A DNA stretch of 64,000 bases, taken from Ceratotherium simum simum (lineage: Eukaryota; Chordata; Mammalia; Perissodactyla; Rhinocerotidae). The notes beneath the pieces are model-generated. The model was not told where the DNA came from and ran no database searches. It saw only the letters and a list, made by a program, of their open reading frames with translations. Location: contig NW_004454166.1 in the NCBI RefSeq assembly GCF_000283155.1, positions 14,390,202 through 14,454,201 on the forward strand, in the 5' to 3' direction. Positions 46,986 to 58,100 of this stretch are shown here, piece after piece. The position numbers were made by a program, and so were the translations under genes. Within the stretch, counting starts at the first letter, position 1, and the number at the start of each line of letters is the position of its first letter.

Positions 46986-49300
46986 TTAGCATCTATTCTA
47001 ATATTCCTATTTTCTGAATTTTTCACCATAGCCTTTTGCACTTTTTCATAACGGATAATTTCCATTCCATAGTGTCTCCTTAATCACATTCCATCTGGCC
47101 AGGGTCTTTTAGTCTCTCTTCAGCTTCTATAAGCTATTGCAGCCACCACCTTATTGCTTTCTTCTCTGACAACCAAGCTGAAACTCTTATTCAACAATAT
47201 TGAGAAAATGTCACTGCTCAAATATTAAGAGGGAAGTCCCTCAGCTACTGGAACTTCATTTTGATTCATTTCTAAAAGACTTGCCTGCTTGGATTTTGTG
47301 AGGGGTATGTCTCACATGTGTCATTCTTAATCATCAGGGAGACTTCACCCACTCTGCTCATGATTCCCACTGAATATTTCAGAACAAAATGGTATATCTC
47401 TCTCTGTAATTTTAAGCGCAGATAGAGGAAAAAATGAAAGTTGAGAAATTTTTCCCATAAAATATCTGAAACTTTTCTATTTTCTCAACATCAGAAATGT
47501 GTATGGTTTGATGATTAAGAACCCAATCGTCTTCCCCCAAAAGCCAGACGGTGTAATTTCGTAGACATACCTCAGTCCAGGCACACTCTGCTGCTCTGAG
47601 TGACCACATAGAGACTGGAACTGGATGTCTGAGAATAGTAGATACCCACTTTGAAGCACACCTTTAATGTGACTCAATTACTATCTCAGTCTCGGTTCTC
47701 TCTGTATCTTCTCATTTCTCCTACTATCAACTGAATTCATCACCCTTGACTGTAAGTCTTTTATTTAAATGAAATGTTGAAATGTTGTCTGCTTCTTCAT
47801 AACTTTAACTTGAACATGATCCCTGAGGGACCTCAAGACTTCTCTCTATACACTCTTTTATCATCTGTTCTTCCTGCCACTGCCTGATTCTCACCATATT
47901 TCCTCATTTGAATTCTTGAGAGTGAGAATCCAATTAGCCCAGCTTATCCCTATTTGGACAACACCTTTTTGTTCCAGGTTTCCTTAAAAGACTGGCTACC
48001 TTTGTGCTAGATGCCCTCTCCTCTCCCTGGAACTGCAATGTAGTGGGTTGGAGGGGAGGCTCACATGCTACAAAACACACCTGCCTAGGGCTATTCCCTC
48101 CATTAGCAGGGCATAAGATGGGACAGGGCAGTTTTTCTTAGAAATGGCTATGAGAATGGTAAGCACCATGATTAACCATCATACCACAATAATGAATTTA
48201 AGTCCACTAAACTTGTACCCTTCATACTGAGTGGCCAATTCTCATGTTTATTTCCAGACTGCACTTGGTGAGGACAGCTCAAATAAATAAAACGGACAAT
48301 TCTCTGTAGCAGGCTTCTGAAGTAGAGAGTGGAGTCAAATGGAAGTTTTCACCACTAAACCACATGGGGGTGGGGGGTGGAAACAGCTCAGTATATCAAT
48401 AAAACCCCACTCATGCTTAGTCACCATGGTAACCTCTTCCTGCTTCCCACTGGCAACTATGTTTCTACAGATGTCAATGTCCCTGGGATCCTACAAGCAA
48501 AGGTTGTGTGAGTCGGCAGGTTGAGGATCAGTCAGCCACTAGAGAGCAAACCACAAGATGTCGAAAGCCACCTTGAGTACCCCACGAACAGAATGGCTGG
48601 CATGTCATTCAGCCTGACCTTCACTTGGGGCAAGTAATAGAGTAAATTGGGTAGGGCTTTGGCACCCAAGAACTCACTCAAGGGGCAGTTCTGAGTACTT
48701 TCACAGGTCTGCTTCTAGCTTGCACATCTTGAAAAGAAGAAAGTTTTCTGGCCCAGTGCAGCCGACTCACCTTATCCAGGATCCTTACATTTACCTGCCC
48801 TATACAAGGTGGGAGTTGAAGGGAAGAGGATTACCAAGGAATATTAAACACACCCAACAAGACTGTTAAGGAAGCCCGTGTTGGCTACTGGTGCTGATCC
48901 TTCTAACCCTTCATTCATAAATGAGTGGGCAGTGAAAAATAACTAGATGAAAGAAAAGAACCTACCACCAGAAAGAACAGTGGTTCTCCTCTGAAAACTC
49001 AGAGAAAACGGCCTCAATTAACAGTGGTAATGGAGAAAACGAAATAGAATTTTTTAAAAAATTCTAATTAATATTCCCAATGAGATTTAAAGGAAAATGC
49101 ATAGATAAAATTAAAACAGGCTTCCATTAGATTGTATTAGAAAGTAGTCATTGGAAAGCAAGAATGAATTCTTATAGATTTAAAAATACAATTGCCAAAA
49201 AATAAAAGCAAAACCAACAAGTAGAAGAATGGACATTTCTGGAAATCACATGAATGGGTCTACTGCTGGACTTGCCCTAGACTAAAGTGTAACCACAGGA
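46986..49300. other. No recognisable feature
   Basis: Unique sequence. A G-rich patch GGGGGTGGGGGGTGG lies near 48366-48380. Open frames at 47412-47677 and 48339-48524 lack any family resemblance. Confidence 0.45.
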
Positions 49301-49304
49301 CAGG

Positions 49305-49565
49305 GTTGTGATGGGATCGTGGACGTTGTAGTTAGATGACCTGAGTTCAAATCATAGCTCCACTCCTTCTTAGCTCTTTCATCCTGAGCTGCTTTAGTTA
49401 TCCTTTCTAGGTATCGATTCTGTGTGCCAAGTCCTCATCTACCACATTGAGCTAATAATAGTGCCTCCTTTATTGGATTGCCATGAGGATTAAATGAGGT
49501 AATTCACGCAAAATCTAAATGTCCTTCACGTAACATACATAACAAATGTTAGCTGTTGTTATTAA
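49305..49565 (+). mobile_element. MIR SINE, nearly full length
   Basis: TAGATGACCTGAGTTCAAAT with CATAGCTCCACTCC (tRNA-like head), ATTGGATTGCCATGAGGATT with AAATGAGGTAATTCACG, and AATGTTAGCTGTTGTTATTA follow the MIR consensus from head to tail. Confidence 0.8.
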
Positions 49566-50214
49566 TGCACAGAAAAAAGCAAAGAAGTGCAATTTTTAAT
49601 AAGGAAGATAAAGAATGTGGAAGAGAGATATGGGAGATCAAATGCTGTATGTATCCAATAGGATGTTGATATAACTTTTCCAGTTTTAGAAAAATGGTTA
49701 CAAAAATGGTGGCTAGCAATTGGAAATAAAGAGATTCCCAGTATGCATTTTCTACAAAGAGACACTAATCGGTGGGGCAGACTTACGTGGTATAATAAGA
49801 GAGGGCACACCAGTCCCTAGCCATAACGGCACCCTTTCCTCCAACCCCAGGATATAACAGGAGAAAGTAGGAAGGTGAGGATTTTCAGGGAGTTTATGTA
49901 AATGGCTATATGTGATTCTCACTGATTATGTGTATTATCCAGTGAAACCACTATTAAGCTATGGACATAGCAGAAGTAGCAGGGACAGATAACCTGTTGC
50001 ACCTGACTCAGTCTAGCATATTATGAAACTTGAGAAACGTAAAATAAGTGGGAGGCTACCAGGGAAGAATACCATTCATTGTTAAGTCCAAGGGTTCTCT
50101 CTCAACAAGTCAACTTGGGACAGTTTTAGATGGGGCATTTGGCTAAAGAGTAGAAGAGTAAGAAAAAAAACAGAGACAGAGGTGGAGCTTGAGATTAAAC
50201 AGAATCTAAGAGAC
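49566..50214. other. No recognisable feature
   Basis: Unique sequence. Nothing recognised. Confidence 0.4.
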
Positions 50215-50490
50215 ATATTGACCAATTCCAATGAATGGACATTAGTTAGATCCTGATTCAAACAAATAAATTTTGTTTAAAAAAATGAGACCATTGGGAA
50301 ATTTGAATTGTGACTGGATATTTGATGATATTAAGGAACTATTATTAATTTTTAGGTGTGATAATGGTATTGTGGTTATGTTTTTTAGAGTTATTTTCTT
50401 TTAGAGATATAAGAAATCTGAACTATTTAAATATAAAATCATATGATGTCTCAGAATTGTTTCTAAATAATCAGAGAACACATGTGGGTA
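50215..50490 (+). mobile_element. Ancient LINE-like 3'-UTR fragment, probable L1M
   Basis: GGGAAATTTGAATTGTGACT, GATGATATTAAGGAACTATT, ATTTTTAGGTGTGATAATGG with TATTGTGGTTATGTTTTTTA is a well-known repeated phrase in mammalian genomes, which I believe derives from old L1M 3' UTRs. The family assignment is from memory. Confidence 0.45.
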
Positions 50491-50663
50491 CAGGTATCAA
50501 TGAAAAAAATGTTTTAAGTTGTTTTTAAAACTGTTGAGTGTTTGAAGAAAATAACAATTATCTGCTGTTTAAAAGAAGCAGACCCAAAACAAAAAGAAAA
50601 TAGAAGTTTGAAAATAAGAAGAATGGGAAAATACTAGGCAAATGACAGTTTAAAAACTCATGG

Positions 50664-50900
50664 GGGGCCGGCGCCATGGCGTAGCAGTGAAATGCATGCA
50701 CTCCAGGGCTGGCAGCCTGGGTTTGGATCCCGGGCACGCACCGACACACTGCTTGTCAGGCCATCCTGTGGCAGCATCCCATATAAAGTGGAGGAAGATC
50801 AGCACAGATGTTGGCTCAGGGCTAGTCTTCCTCAGCAAAAAGAGGAGGGTTGGCATGGATGATAGCTCAGGGCTGATCTTCCTCACAAAAAAAAAAAAAA
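50664..50900 (+). mobile_element. ERE-type SINE, plus strand
   Basis: Head GGGGCCGGCGCCATGGCGTA, B-box-like GGTTTGGATCC, two-module ERE2/ERE3 tail and poly(A). A perfect 12-bp duplication AAAAACTCATGG occurs at 50652-50663 and 50901-50912. Confidence 0.95.
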
Positions 50901-50912
50901 AAAAACTCATGG

Positions 50913-51069
50913 ATGGCATTATTAAGATCAGAATAAGTAATATTCAAGGAAAAAGTTAAATGAGATTGAGAAGGACAGTTCATATGGATAGACAATATAA
51001 ATTTATCAAAAAGATGTAATAATGAACCTTTGTGGATCAAATGATATTGCATTAGTTTTCTACAGCAAA
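50913..51069. other. Unique spacer between two ERE copies
   Basis: About 160 bases separate two same-orientation SINEs. Nothing else is seen. Confidence 0.5.
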
Positions 51070-51078
51070 AATTACTAT

Positions 51079-51337
51079 GGGGGTCGGCCCAGTGGTGTAG
51101 TGGTTAAGTTTGCATGCTCCACTTTGGCGGACCGGGGTTTGCAGGTTCGAATCCTGGGCGTGGACCTATGCACCATTCATCAAGCCATGCTGTGGTGGCA
51201 TCCCACATACAAAAAACAGAGGAGGATGGGCATAGATGTTAGCTCAGGGCCAATCTTCCTCAGCAAAATAAAAAAGGAAGATTGGCAACAGACATTAGCT
51301 CAGGCCCAATCTTCCTCAAGAAAAAAAATTTTTTTTT
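51079..51337 (+). mobile_element. ERE-type SINE, plus strand, older variant
   Basis: Head GGGGGTCGGCCCAGTGGTGT, B-box GGTTCGAATCC (closest to the canonical tRNA B-box of all copies here). The body has CATACAAAAAACAGAGGAGG, then the tail modules AGATTGGCAACAGACATTAG and CAATCTTCCTC. Target duplication AATTACTA is at 51070-51077 and 51338-51345. Substitutions from the other copies suggest a different, older subfamily. Confidence 0.9.
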
Positions 51338-51569
51338 AATTACTAGAAGCACAAGAAGATTTTAATACAGTGAAAGAAAGTACAAACCAATTTGACTTAT
51401 AAATATAGATGAAAATATTCTAAAAGCAACATTATAAAACAGATGGTAATATTATAAGATTTCAAAATAGCTACATAAAATTACTTCTAGGAGTTTAAAA
51501 AGGATTTATAATTTTATTCATGTCATCCCAAATTGAGGTCAAAGGAGAAAAAAATACCATCTTAATAAA

Positions 51570-51905
51570 TGCAGAAAAGTCCCATTTTAGACCTTGGGGA
51601 TACGACAGTTAACAGAATATAGCTCTCCCTCAAGGAGCTTACATTCCAATGGGAGAAGGCAGAAAATCAACTAATAAACAATACCTGCTACATCAGGTAG
51701 CAATAGTGCTATGAAGAAGATTAGGGGAAAGTGAAGGCAGAGTAATTAGGGGAGCACTTATTTTAGACAGAATGCTCAGGAAAGACCTTCTGTAAAGATG
51801 GCATTTGAACAGAGACCTGACGAAAGCAGATAAGGGGGTACGGATGGGGTGGAGGTGAGCATTTCAGATAGAAAGGAAGGTAAGTGCAGCAGTCCAGAGA
51901 TGGCA
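51570..51905 (-). mobile_element. L2 LINE fragment, minus strand
   Basis: GGGGATACGACAGTTAACAG, CAAGGAGCTTACATTCCAAT, GTGCTATGAAGAAGATTAGG, TGGCATTTGAACAGAGACCT and ATTTCAGATAGAAAGGAAGG are the complement of the L2 3' portion in order. It shares its module with the copy at 18853. Confidence 0.68.
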
Positions 51906-53799
51906 GTCTGCTCCCCTTATTCAATGAGGGAATTACATAACAATTAAAAATGCCTATAAATAAAAACAAGCAACACTTAGAAAATGATAAACTGGGGAAA
52001 CATTTATGTAATATGAAAAATATTTTTTGAAACATTTTAATGTGGTTTTCCTTTTTTGAGCCTCCATCTAGCTTGGATGAGGGTCAGGGGTAATTAGGAC
52101 TGTTAACAGCAGGAGCGCAAGAGAAAGAAATGTTCAGCTTCTGACTGTCAAATGGCTTTGCCCAGAGAGAAAAGGAGTTTCTAAATTCCTTGAGCTCTCA
52201 CTTACATAATTACTAACTTGATCATCGAGTGCCACTACATGTATAAAGCAGAGAGAACTCAGTAAGCAGACGATCTGTCACACAGGAAGGAATGAAAGTC
52301 CATCTTTTCTCTTTCCAGTGGAGTTTGGAGAAAAAGAAGAGATAGGATGAAGTTTGGTCCCAGTGACCTCACTTTCCTCCTCTTAAAGTAGAAGTCAATA
52401 AAAAATATCTAGAAAAGATGTCAAGGAAACTGAGAACACTGGAGAGGGTGGACTGCTTCCCTGGGTCTAGGGAAGCCCTATCTATACTTGCCCAATACAA
52501 GGTTTAACAATGTGTGAGAGTTATAGTGCAGCATTGGCAGAGGGAGGTGGCAGGAGAGATGGCTCCCCACACTTGTGTGTGCCATGCAGGGGAACCAGAT
52601 GTTCCCCTATGCCTTCATGTGGATGACCCAAGGGCACTGAGTGGATTGGTAGACCGGTGAGTGTCTGCCGTTGAAACAAAGAGACTGCAGTGGTGGGGAC
52701 GTCCCACCTTCCTTCATTTCAGGTGGTAGGGTGTGCATAGGTTATTTTAAGGTCTTTTTATTCAATCGAGTCCCCTCCCAAATACAGGCAACCGTTTATT
52801 AGTCTCTTAAAGACTCATGTTTTCATTTTTTCTGTGGTTTTATACATATTTTAGTGAGATGTTGTGTGAGTTGCTTCAGGGAGTAGTAGCCTCATTGTTG
52901 GCACACCAAAAAAGAGATTAGGATGGCTTTAGCCACCCCCACCCAACCACCAATAATCTCCATCACCCCTTATTCTTTGAGGTGAACAGCTGACTTTCTC
53001 AAACTTCATGTACAATGCTATGCAAACCCAACTTTGGGCTTCCTTCCAACCCTATTGCTGCCTCCAAGCCCTTCATACATAGAAATTTTGTAATCATCAG
53101 TGGCTAACCAGATGCCATTTTGAACTCTAAACTCTTAAAATAGGCACTTGAACTTTGAAGTTCTGATGTTTTCTTTTCTGAGGCAGGGAATCACAGGCTT
53201 CCATCTTTCTCTTGGATCTCATTTTAGATCTTATCTCTTCTGGATGCGATTTCCTTTCAGCTACTCTTAAATTCCATCTTCCTGTCTAACAGAAGGTAGG
53301 CACCTCAGTAGAACTTCTGGGAATAAGGGCAATGGATTCAATGAGTCGTTTATTTCTGACAGTACTTTCTTATGATTTACCTATTGTGCAATCAGTGTCT
53401 CAAAGAGAAATGTTGGGACATATGACTGACCAAGTGATAAGAGAATTTAGTCAGAAGTTTGGATTAATTTAATTAATGCCTTAATAGCAACTTGGTCATC
53501 TTCTATTTCTTCTCCTTTTCCTGTCTCCTATTTCATCTCAACAGGCAAATCTGGGTGTTATAAGCTAGGAATAATCTCTGCAGTTGCTCACTTCCTCTTT
53601 TCACACCCTTTCTCCCACATCTCATTAGTGTCCTTTCTGTCTTGCTCATTATGTACTTCTCTGACCACGTTCCCCTAGTTCCCTCTGAAAGGTTCATTCT
53701 TCTTTCTGCTTAGATGACTTCATTATCTGCCGATAGCCCATTTCCAGGCAACTTCTACAGGCTCCAATACCTGGGAGAAACAGCCCTTCAACACCATTA
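51906..53799. other. No recognisable feature
   Basis: Unique sequence, moderately GC-balanced, without a convincing exon. Confidence 0.45.
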
Positions 53800-53804
53800 C
53801 GACT

Positions 53805-53925
53805 ATGAATTTGTTTCTTGTTAAAATGCAGATTCCTAGGCCTCAGACAAACCAGAAACTGTCGGCAAGTCTTGGGAGTCTTCATTTTGCAAGCTTTCCA
53901 GATGATTAGGATGCACACTAAAACT
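53805..53925 (-). mobile_element. MER5A-like hAT-Charlie fragment
   Basis: GTTAAAATGCAGATTCCTAG with GCCTCAGAC, then CCAGATGATTAGGATGCACA followed by CTAAAACTTAGGA, match the second half of MER5A in reverse. The first terminal repeat is missing. Confidence 0.65.
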
Positions 53926-53984
53926 TAGGAAGTGAAAAAATACATAAAGCCTTCGGTCCTCTCAATTCTTGATTCTTTGGTTCC

Positions 53985-54122
53985 TTCCTTCCTTTTTTCC
54001 TTCTTTGCAGCTTAATGGAATACACTGGGCTCACTTTCTGGTTTCCAGTCTTTCTTCCTCCCTTCCACTCTTTCTTCATCCCTTCTTTCTCATCTCCCTT
54101 TCTCTCTCTCTCCTGTCCTGTG
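53985..54122. repeat. Polypyrimidine tract
   Basis: Mostly C/T, built from CTTC, CCTT and CTCT words with a small interruption near 54009-54040. It generates low-complexity Ser/Leu frames on one strand and Lys/Glu frames on the other. Confidence 0.8.
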
Positions 54123-54129
54123 CTGCCTT

Positions 54130-57100
54130 GGCCTGGCATCTAAGTGCATGACGGCAGTATGCTGAGCATTACAAGTATCATCAGATACTCTTCATAAAAA
54201 GAAGAGAAAACTAACTTGGGCAAGAGCTGCTGTACTGAAACCTCCCTTGAGCTTTGGACACGCAGACTACAAACTACAGAATGGTGGGGAGCCAGGAAGC
54301 CAGAAAGTGAGCACAGCTGGGATCCATAAAGTCCCCTCCCTCTTTGATTCAGGGAGAAACATTAAAACAGCTGACCTATTGCTCCAGCGTTTCTTTTCCA
54401 TCATCTGGAATGTGTGATAAATGGATATTTAAAAGCTGACATTGTCCTGCCTCCTTTATCCTTCACCACAATTTCACTAATTATTTTTCGAGAAAGCTTC
54501 CATCCTATAGCCCTTGCGTAAAAAGGTTTGATTCTTCCATGTGGTTTTAGAGTTCTGTGTTAGGAGAAGATGAAGAAATCTCTTCAAAACCTGTTGGCTG
54601 CAGAAGTGGATAATACAAAGTCTGTGGTGGTTGTTTTATTAAAAACAAAAAGCCAAAAGAAAATGGCCAGAAATTTACTGTTTTGTAGTGTAATTGATGT
54701 TACTGAAAACTTGCATATTAAATCATGGTTAATAAAACTATATTTAAACTATATTCCCTGCGTCTGTAATTTAAAGGAATTTTGTATTAATTTTTTGGTC
54801 AAACAAGGAATTCTTTTTGATGTGCAAATATTCATCTTACTGTGTCTTATTTTGCAAATTAAGGTTCATCAAAACCCATTTTCCTTAAAGTGGAGGCATT
54901 TCTGTCTCGCTGAATGTTTTGCTTTAAATATTGGGAGAAACACAAATGCTATAACCATGCTTACCTTGCCTAAGAAACAATGCTAATTACATGTAAGTTA
55001 ACTGGTGAGTATCGCAGTTTATAAAAAAACATTATGTGGAAAGTGGGCTGAAAAATATTAGTTTGCTCTAGAATCATCTCAGATGACTGGGCTTTGTGTC
55101 CAGGAATTACAAGTGGGTAACTTCTTTCACTTGAAAAAAGATCTATTTTATTATCATCGGTTGGTTTTTAAAATAACAGATTCCATTTTATTTGCAAAAG
55201 TTCACACAGAGACGTACTTGATTTGCTGAATTTAAATAATTTATAGACAGATAGCTTTCCTAGAGATAGGAAAGGGAAGAAAAGCAACAGCAGCACCCAC
55301 TGAGAATTATCTTCCAAATACCGCCTCTGAGTCTGGACTTCACATCAAGATCTGGCAAACAGACTACTGAAATTGTCAGCTCTCTGAAATAATCACAGCC
55401 TGCCGTCAGTCAGAGGTTTTGCAATTGAATTAATGCACATTTCTCCTTTACACAGCAATCCCCCTTCAATTCTTTTTCTTCTCATTTAAACTTTCATAAT
55501 AACTTATTTAATTGTCACCTATACCTCCCTCAGCTGTTTAAACTCACAACAGGAAATATAGTCAAGGGACTGAGGCTGGTAGGAAAAAAAAAAAGTGTGC
55601 GTATGAGAAAAAGAAGAGACAGAGAAAGAAAGCGCCAACCCCTGAATGGCTTCAATATGCCCATCCCAAGTCTGATAAACATCTCTTTCATATTAAATAT
55701 TGGCTGGGAGTACTTTTACATAAAGGAAAAAGAAGACCTTTTTATGGCTTTGAAAGGTGAGCACAAGATCAAAGCAGCCAGGATCGAAGTCCCTTGACTG
55801 GAATTCCACCAACACAGATGGAAAACTCATTTTTTAAAAAATCAAATCTATTCACAAATAAAAACAAGCCACTAGGTTTTAAGAGCTCTGGCCTGTGTTA
55901 TGTGGAACATCAGGAACCAATTAAATTGCTCTCCCCTTCTTGTTTATCCTAAATAATACAGTCTTTTCTCCCCTCTGATTATAGCAGCTTCACGTCCCTG
56001 TGGCAAGGGTCTGTTCTTGCACTCTCTATTAAAACTCTTTCTCCATAGCACATAAGAGTCGGTAAAAGACTGAAAGCCTGCATTTTATCATGCCAAGGAA
56101 AAATAGCTAAAGATCTGTCTCATATCATGTAGTATTTTCTTTTGCCCCCAAAAGACAGTTGGCAGTTGGTTAATGGCTGGGTGCATTTGTATGTTGAATC
56201 ACGATATCCAACCATTGACAATGATTCTGTTTTTCATTTGCTTAAACTTTTCACCTCCCTCCTGAGCTTATAATGGAACATATTCTTCATGTTCTGCTTT
56301 TAGTTTTCCTTTTTTAGGCTTGTGCACATGGTTCAGTTCTGAGAGGACAGAGAGCTAGGCTTAGTGCCTTATTGTGAAATATGGACTATAAAATGACATC
56401 AATCCTTCCAGTTACTGTCTGAGAACAGACCACTCAGCATGTCTGTTTCCCGTCTGCCCACCAGGACCACAGCCCCAGTAGAGGGTACTATGTCTCATGT
56501 CCCCACATCAACAAATCTACATAGCTGCTCCTAGGGTGGATATTACACGTTGGAAAGAGCTACCAGTTAAGTTCAGAAAACCACAGGTCACATGGCTCTT
56601 GACTTGTACAATACACGGACATGATCATCCTTGTACATTTTGCCATAGAAAACAAATGGGGAAAGAGAAGGAGCTTGGGCCAGTGCCCTTTTAAATCTAT
56701 CCAGAGTGACTAAGACCACGCTGCAGCCTCAGAGAGCTTAGGTAGGAGCACACAACGACCTCACAGACTTTTTGGAGCTTCTGGTCCCTGTGAATCCCAA
56801 TCAGTGAGTTCAGAGTTCAGTCATGTGTCTTGTTAACGTCCAGATAAATATGCCAGGAAATGACAGAGGAAATATTATCTCTAAGTTGAAACATAGCTTT
56901 CATCTTATATCCACAATAACCCAAAAGCTTAGCTTCATCATCCCAGTGGCTCATCAAGAGACACTTTTTCCTTAATAAATGCTTTCACTGTTCCACTCAG
57001 ATCTGCTGAGTGCCTGTCAGTTACCACTGCACAATATCTCACAGTGCCTTTCTCTCTACCTCGGCCACTGGATTAAACTATGTACCTTCAGGGACTGTGG

Positions 57101-57284
57101 ATTGGCTGCCTGCTTTGCTGTCTCCATGATGGTGCTACTTTTTCTGCTTTTCTAGGAAACAGAAAGGAGTAGTTGCCTTCCTAGAAACTGCCTAGTGACC
57201 TGACATCACCAGACACGTCCAGGTTGCCTAGTAGAGGTCATTCAAACTCAAGCGGTGACAAAGTGTAATGGAGGAGAAAAGCAG
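54130..57284. other. Repeat-poor unique block
   Basis: About 3.1 kb with no recognisable transposon, the cleanest long stretch outside the CpG island. It includes a 138-codon frame (54570-54986) starting at a true ATG. That frame's codons read as AT-rich non-coding DNA with Leu/Ile/Lys/Asn excess and no motif, so I do not call a gene. The lack of insertions could reflect conserved regulatory DNA. Confidence 0.45.
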
Positions 57285-57515
57285 AAAATTAATATTCACA
57301 GAGTAGTTAACAATAATCCATGCACTTCACAGAACTTTTTTATTTTTATTCACACAAAACCCTTGCAAAGAAAGACTTTCTCTCCCCCATGTTACACATG
57401 AGGAAACTGGAGCTCAGATAGGTTAATTAATTTGCCCAGGGTCACAAAGCAAAAAAGTGGCAGAGCCAAGATTTAAGTCTATGTCTAACTAGCTTCAGAG
57501 CCGTTTCCTTCTCTG
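57285..57515 (-). mobile_element. MIR SINE
   Basis: CATGTTACACATGAGGAAAC with TGGAGCTCAGATAGGTTAAT, TTTGCCCAGGGTCACAAAGC and GTGGCAGAGCCAAGATTTAA cover the MIR core in reverse. Confidence 0.8.
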
Positions 57516-58004
57516 AAAATACGCATATGGAAGCATCATGCTTGGCGCATAGCTAGTGCTTGATAAACGTTCTTTTCCCTTTCAAAGTCCCTTTTAGCTT
57601 TAAAATACAGATTCTATTATAAATCCCAAGTTTCAGACTTATTCATTTATGCAAATCACACAGCTCACCACACGCATATAGTCTGGCGCCTCTGCTGAAT
57701 TCTCCACTCTTAATACTCACCAGGCTACTCTCTCTTATAACATCTTCATTTCTTTCAGGCTAAGTGTCTTGCTACCCTCTTATTCCAATGTTCCTACATG
57801 CCCATCTTTGACATCTATCAGGTTATGCCCTACCCTCCAATACCATCTGCCAACTTCTGACCCTTTTCTGTATGCTAACAGCGCTTGAAATTTCAGCCTT
57901 CATTAGAGGTCTTTTCAAATATAGTTAAAATAAGCATATTAATTCCCTGACCCCTCACTGACCTAACTGACAATTGATTTTTCATTAAACACATTGTATT
58001 CAAG
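57516..58004. other. Unassigned sequence, possible L2 traces
   Basis: Phrases near 57540-57580 (CATAGCTAGTGCTTGATAAA) resemble a MIR/L2 tail. The remainder is not placed. Confidence 0.35.
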
Positions 58005-58100
58005 TGAAAATATACAATATACTAGTATATGTTACATACAGAACATATATAATATATATAAAATATATAATATATATTATATTATACTATGTATATATAG
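58005..58100. repeat. AT-rich palindromic simple repeat
   Basis: Nearly pure A/T made of ATATATAA, TATATATT and similar words that pair with each other. Likely length-unstable. Confidence 0.8.

Noticed and set aside
50558..51339. Cluster of 60-105-codon frames
   Set aside because: They lie in the two ERE copies and repeat the same SINE-derived peptides seen in other copies.
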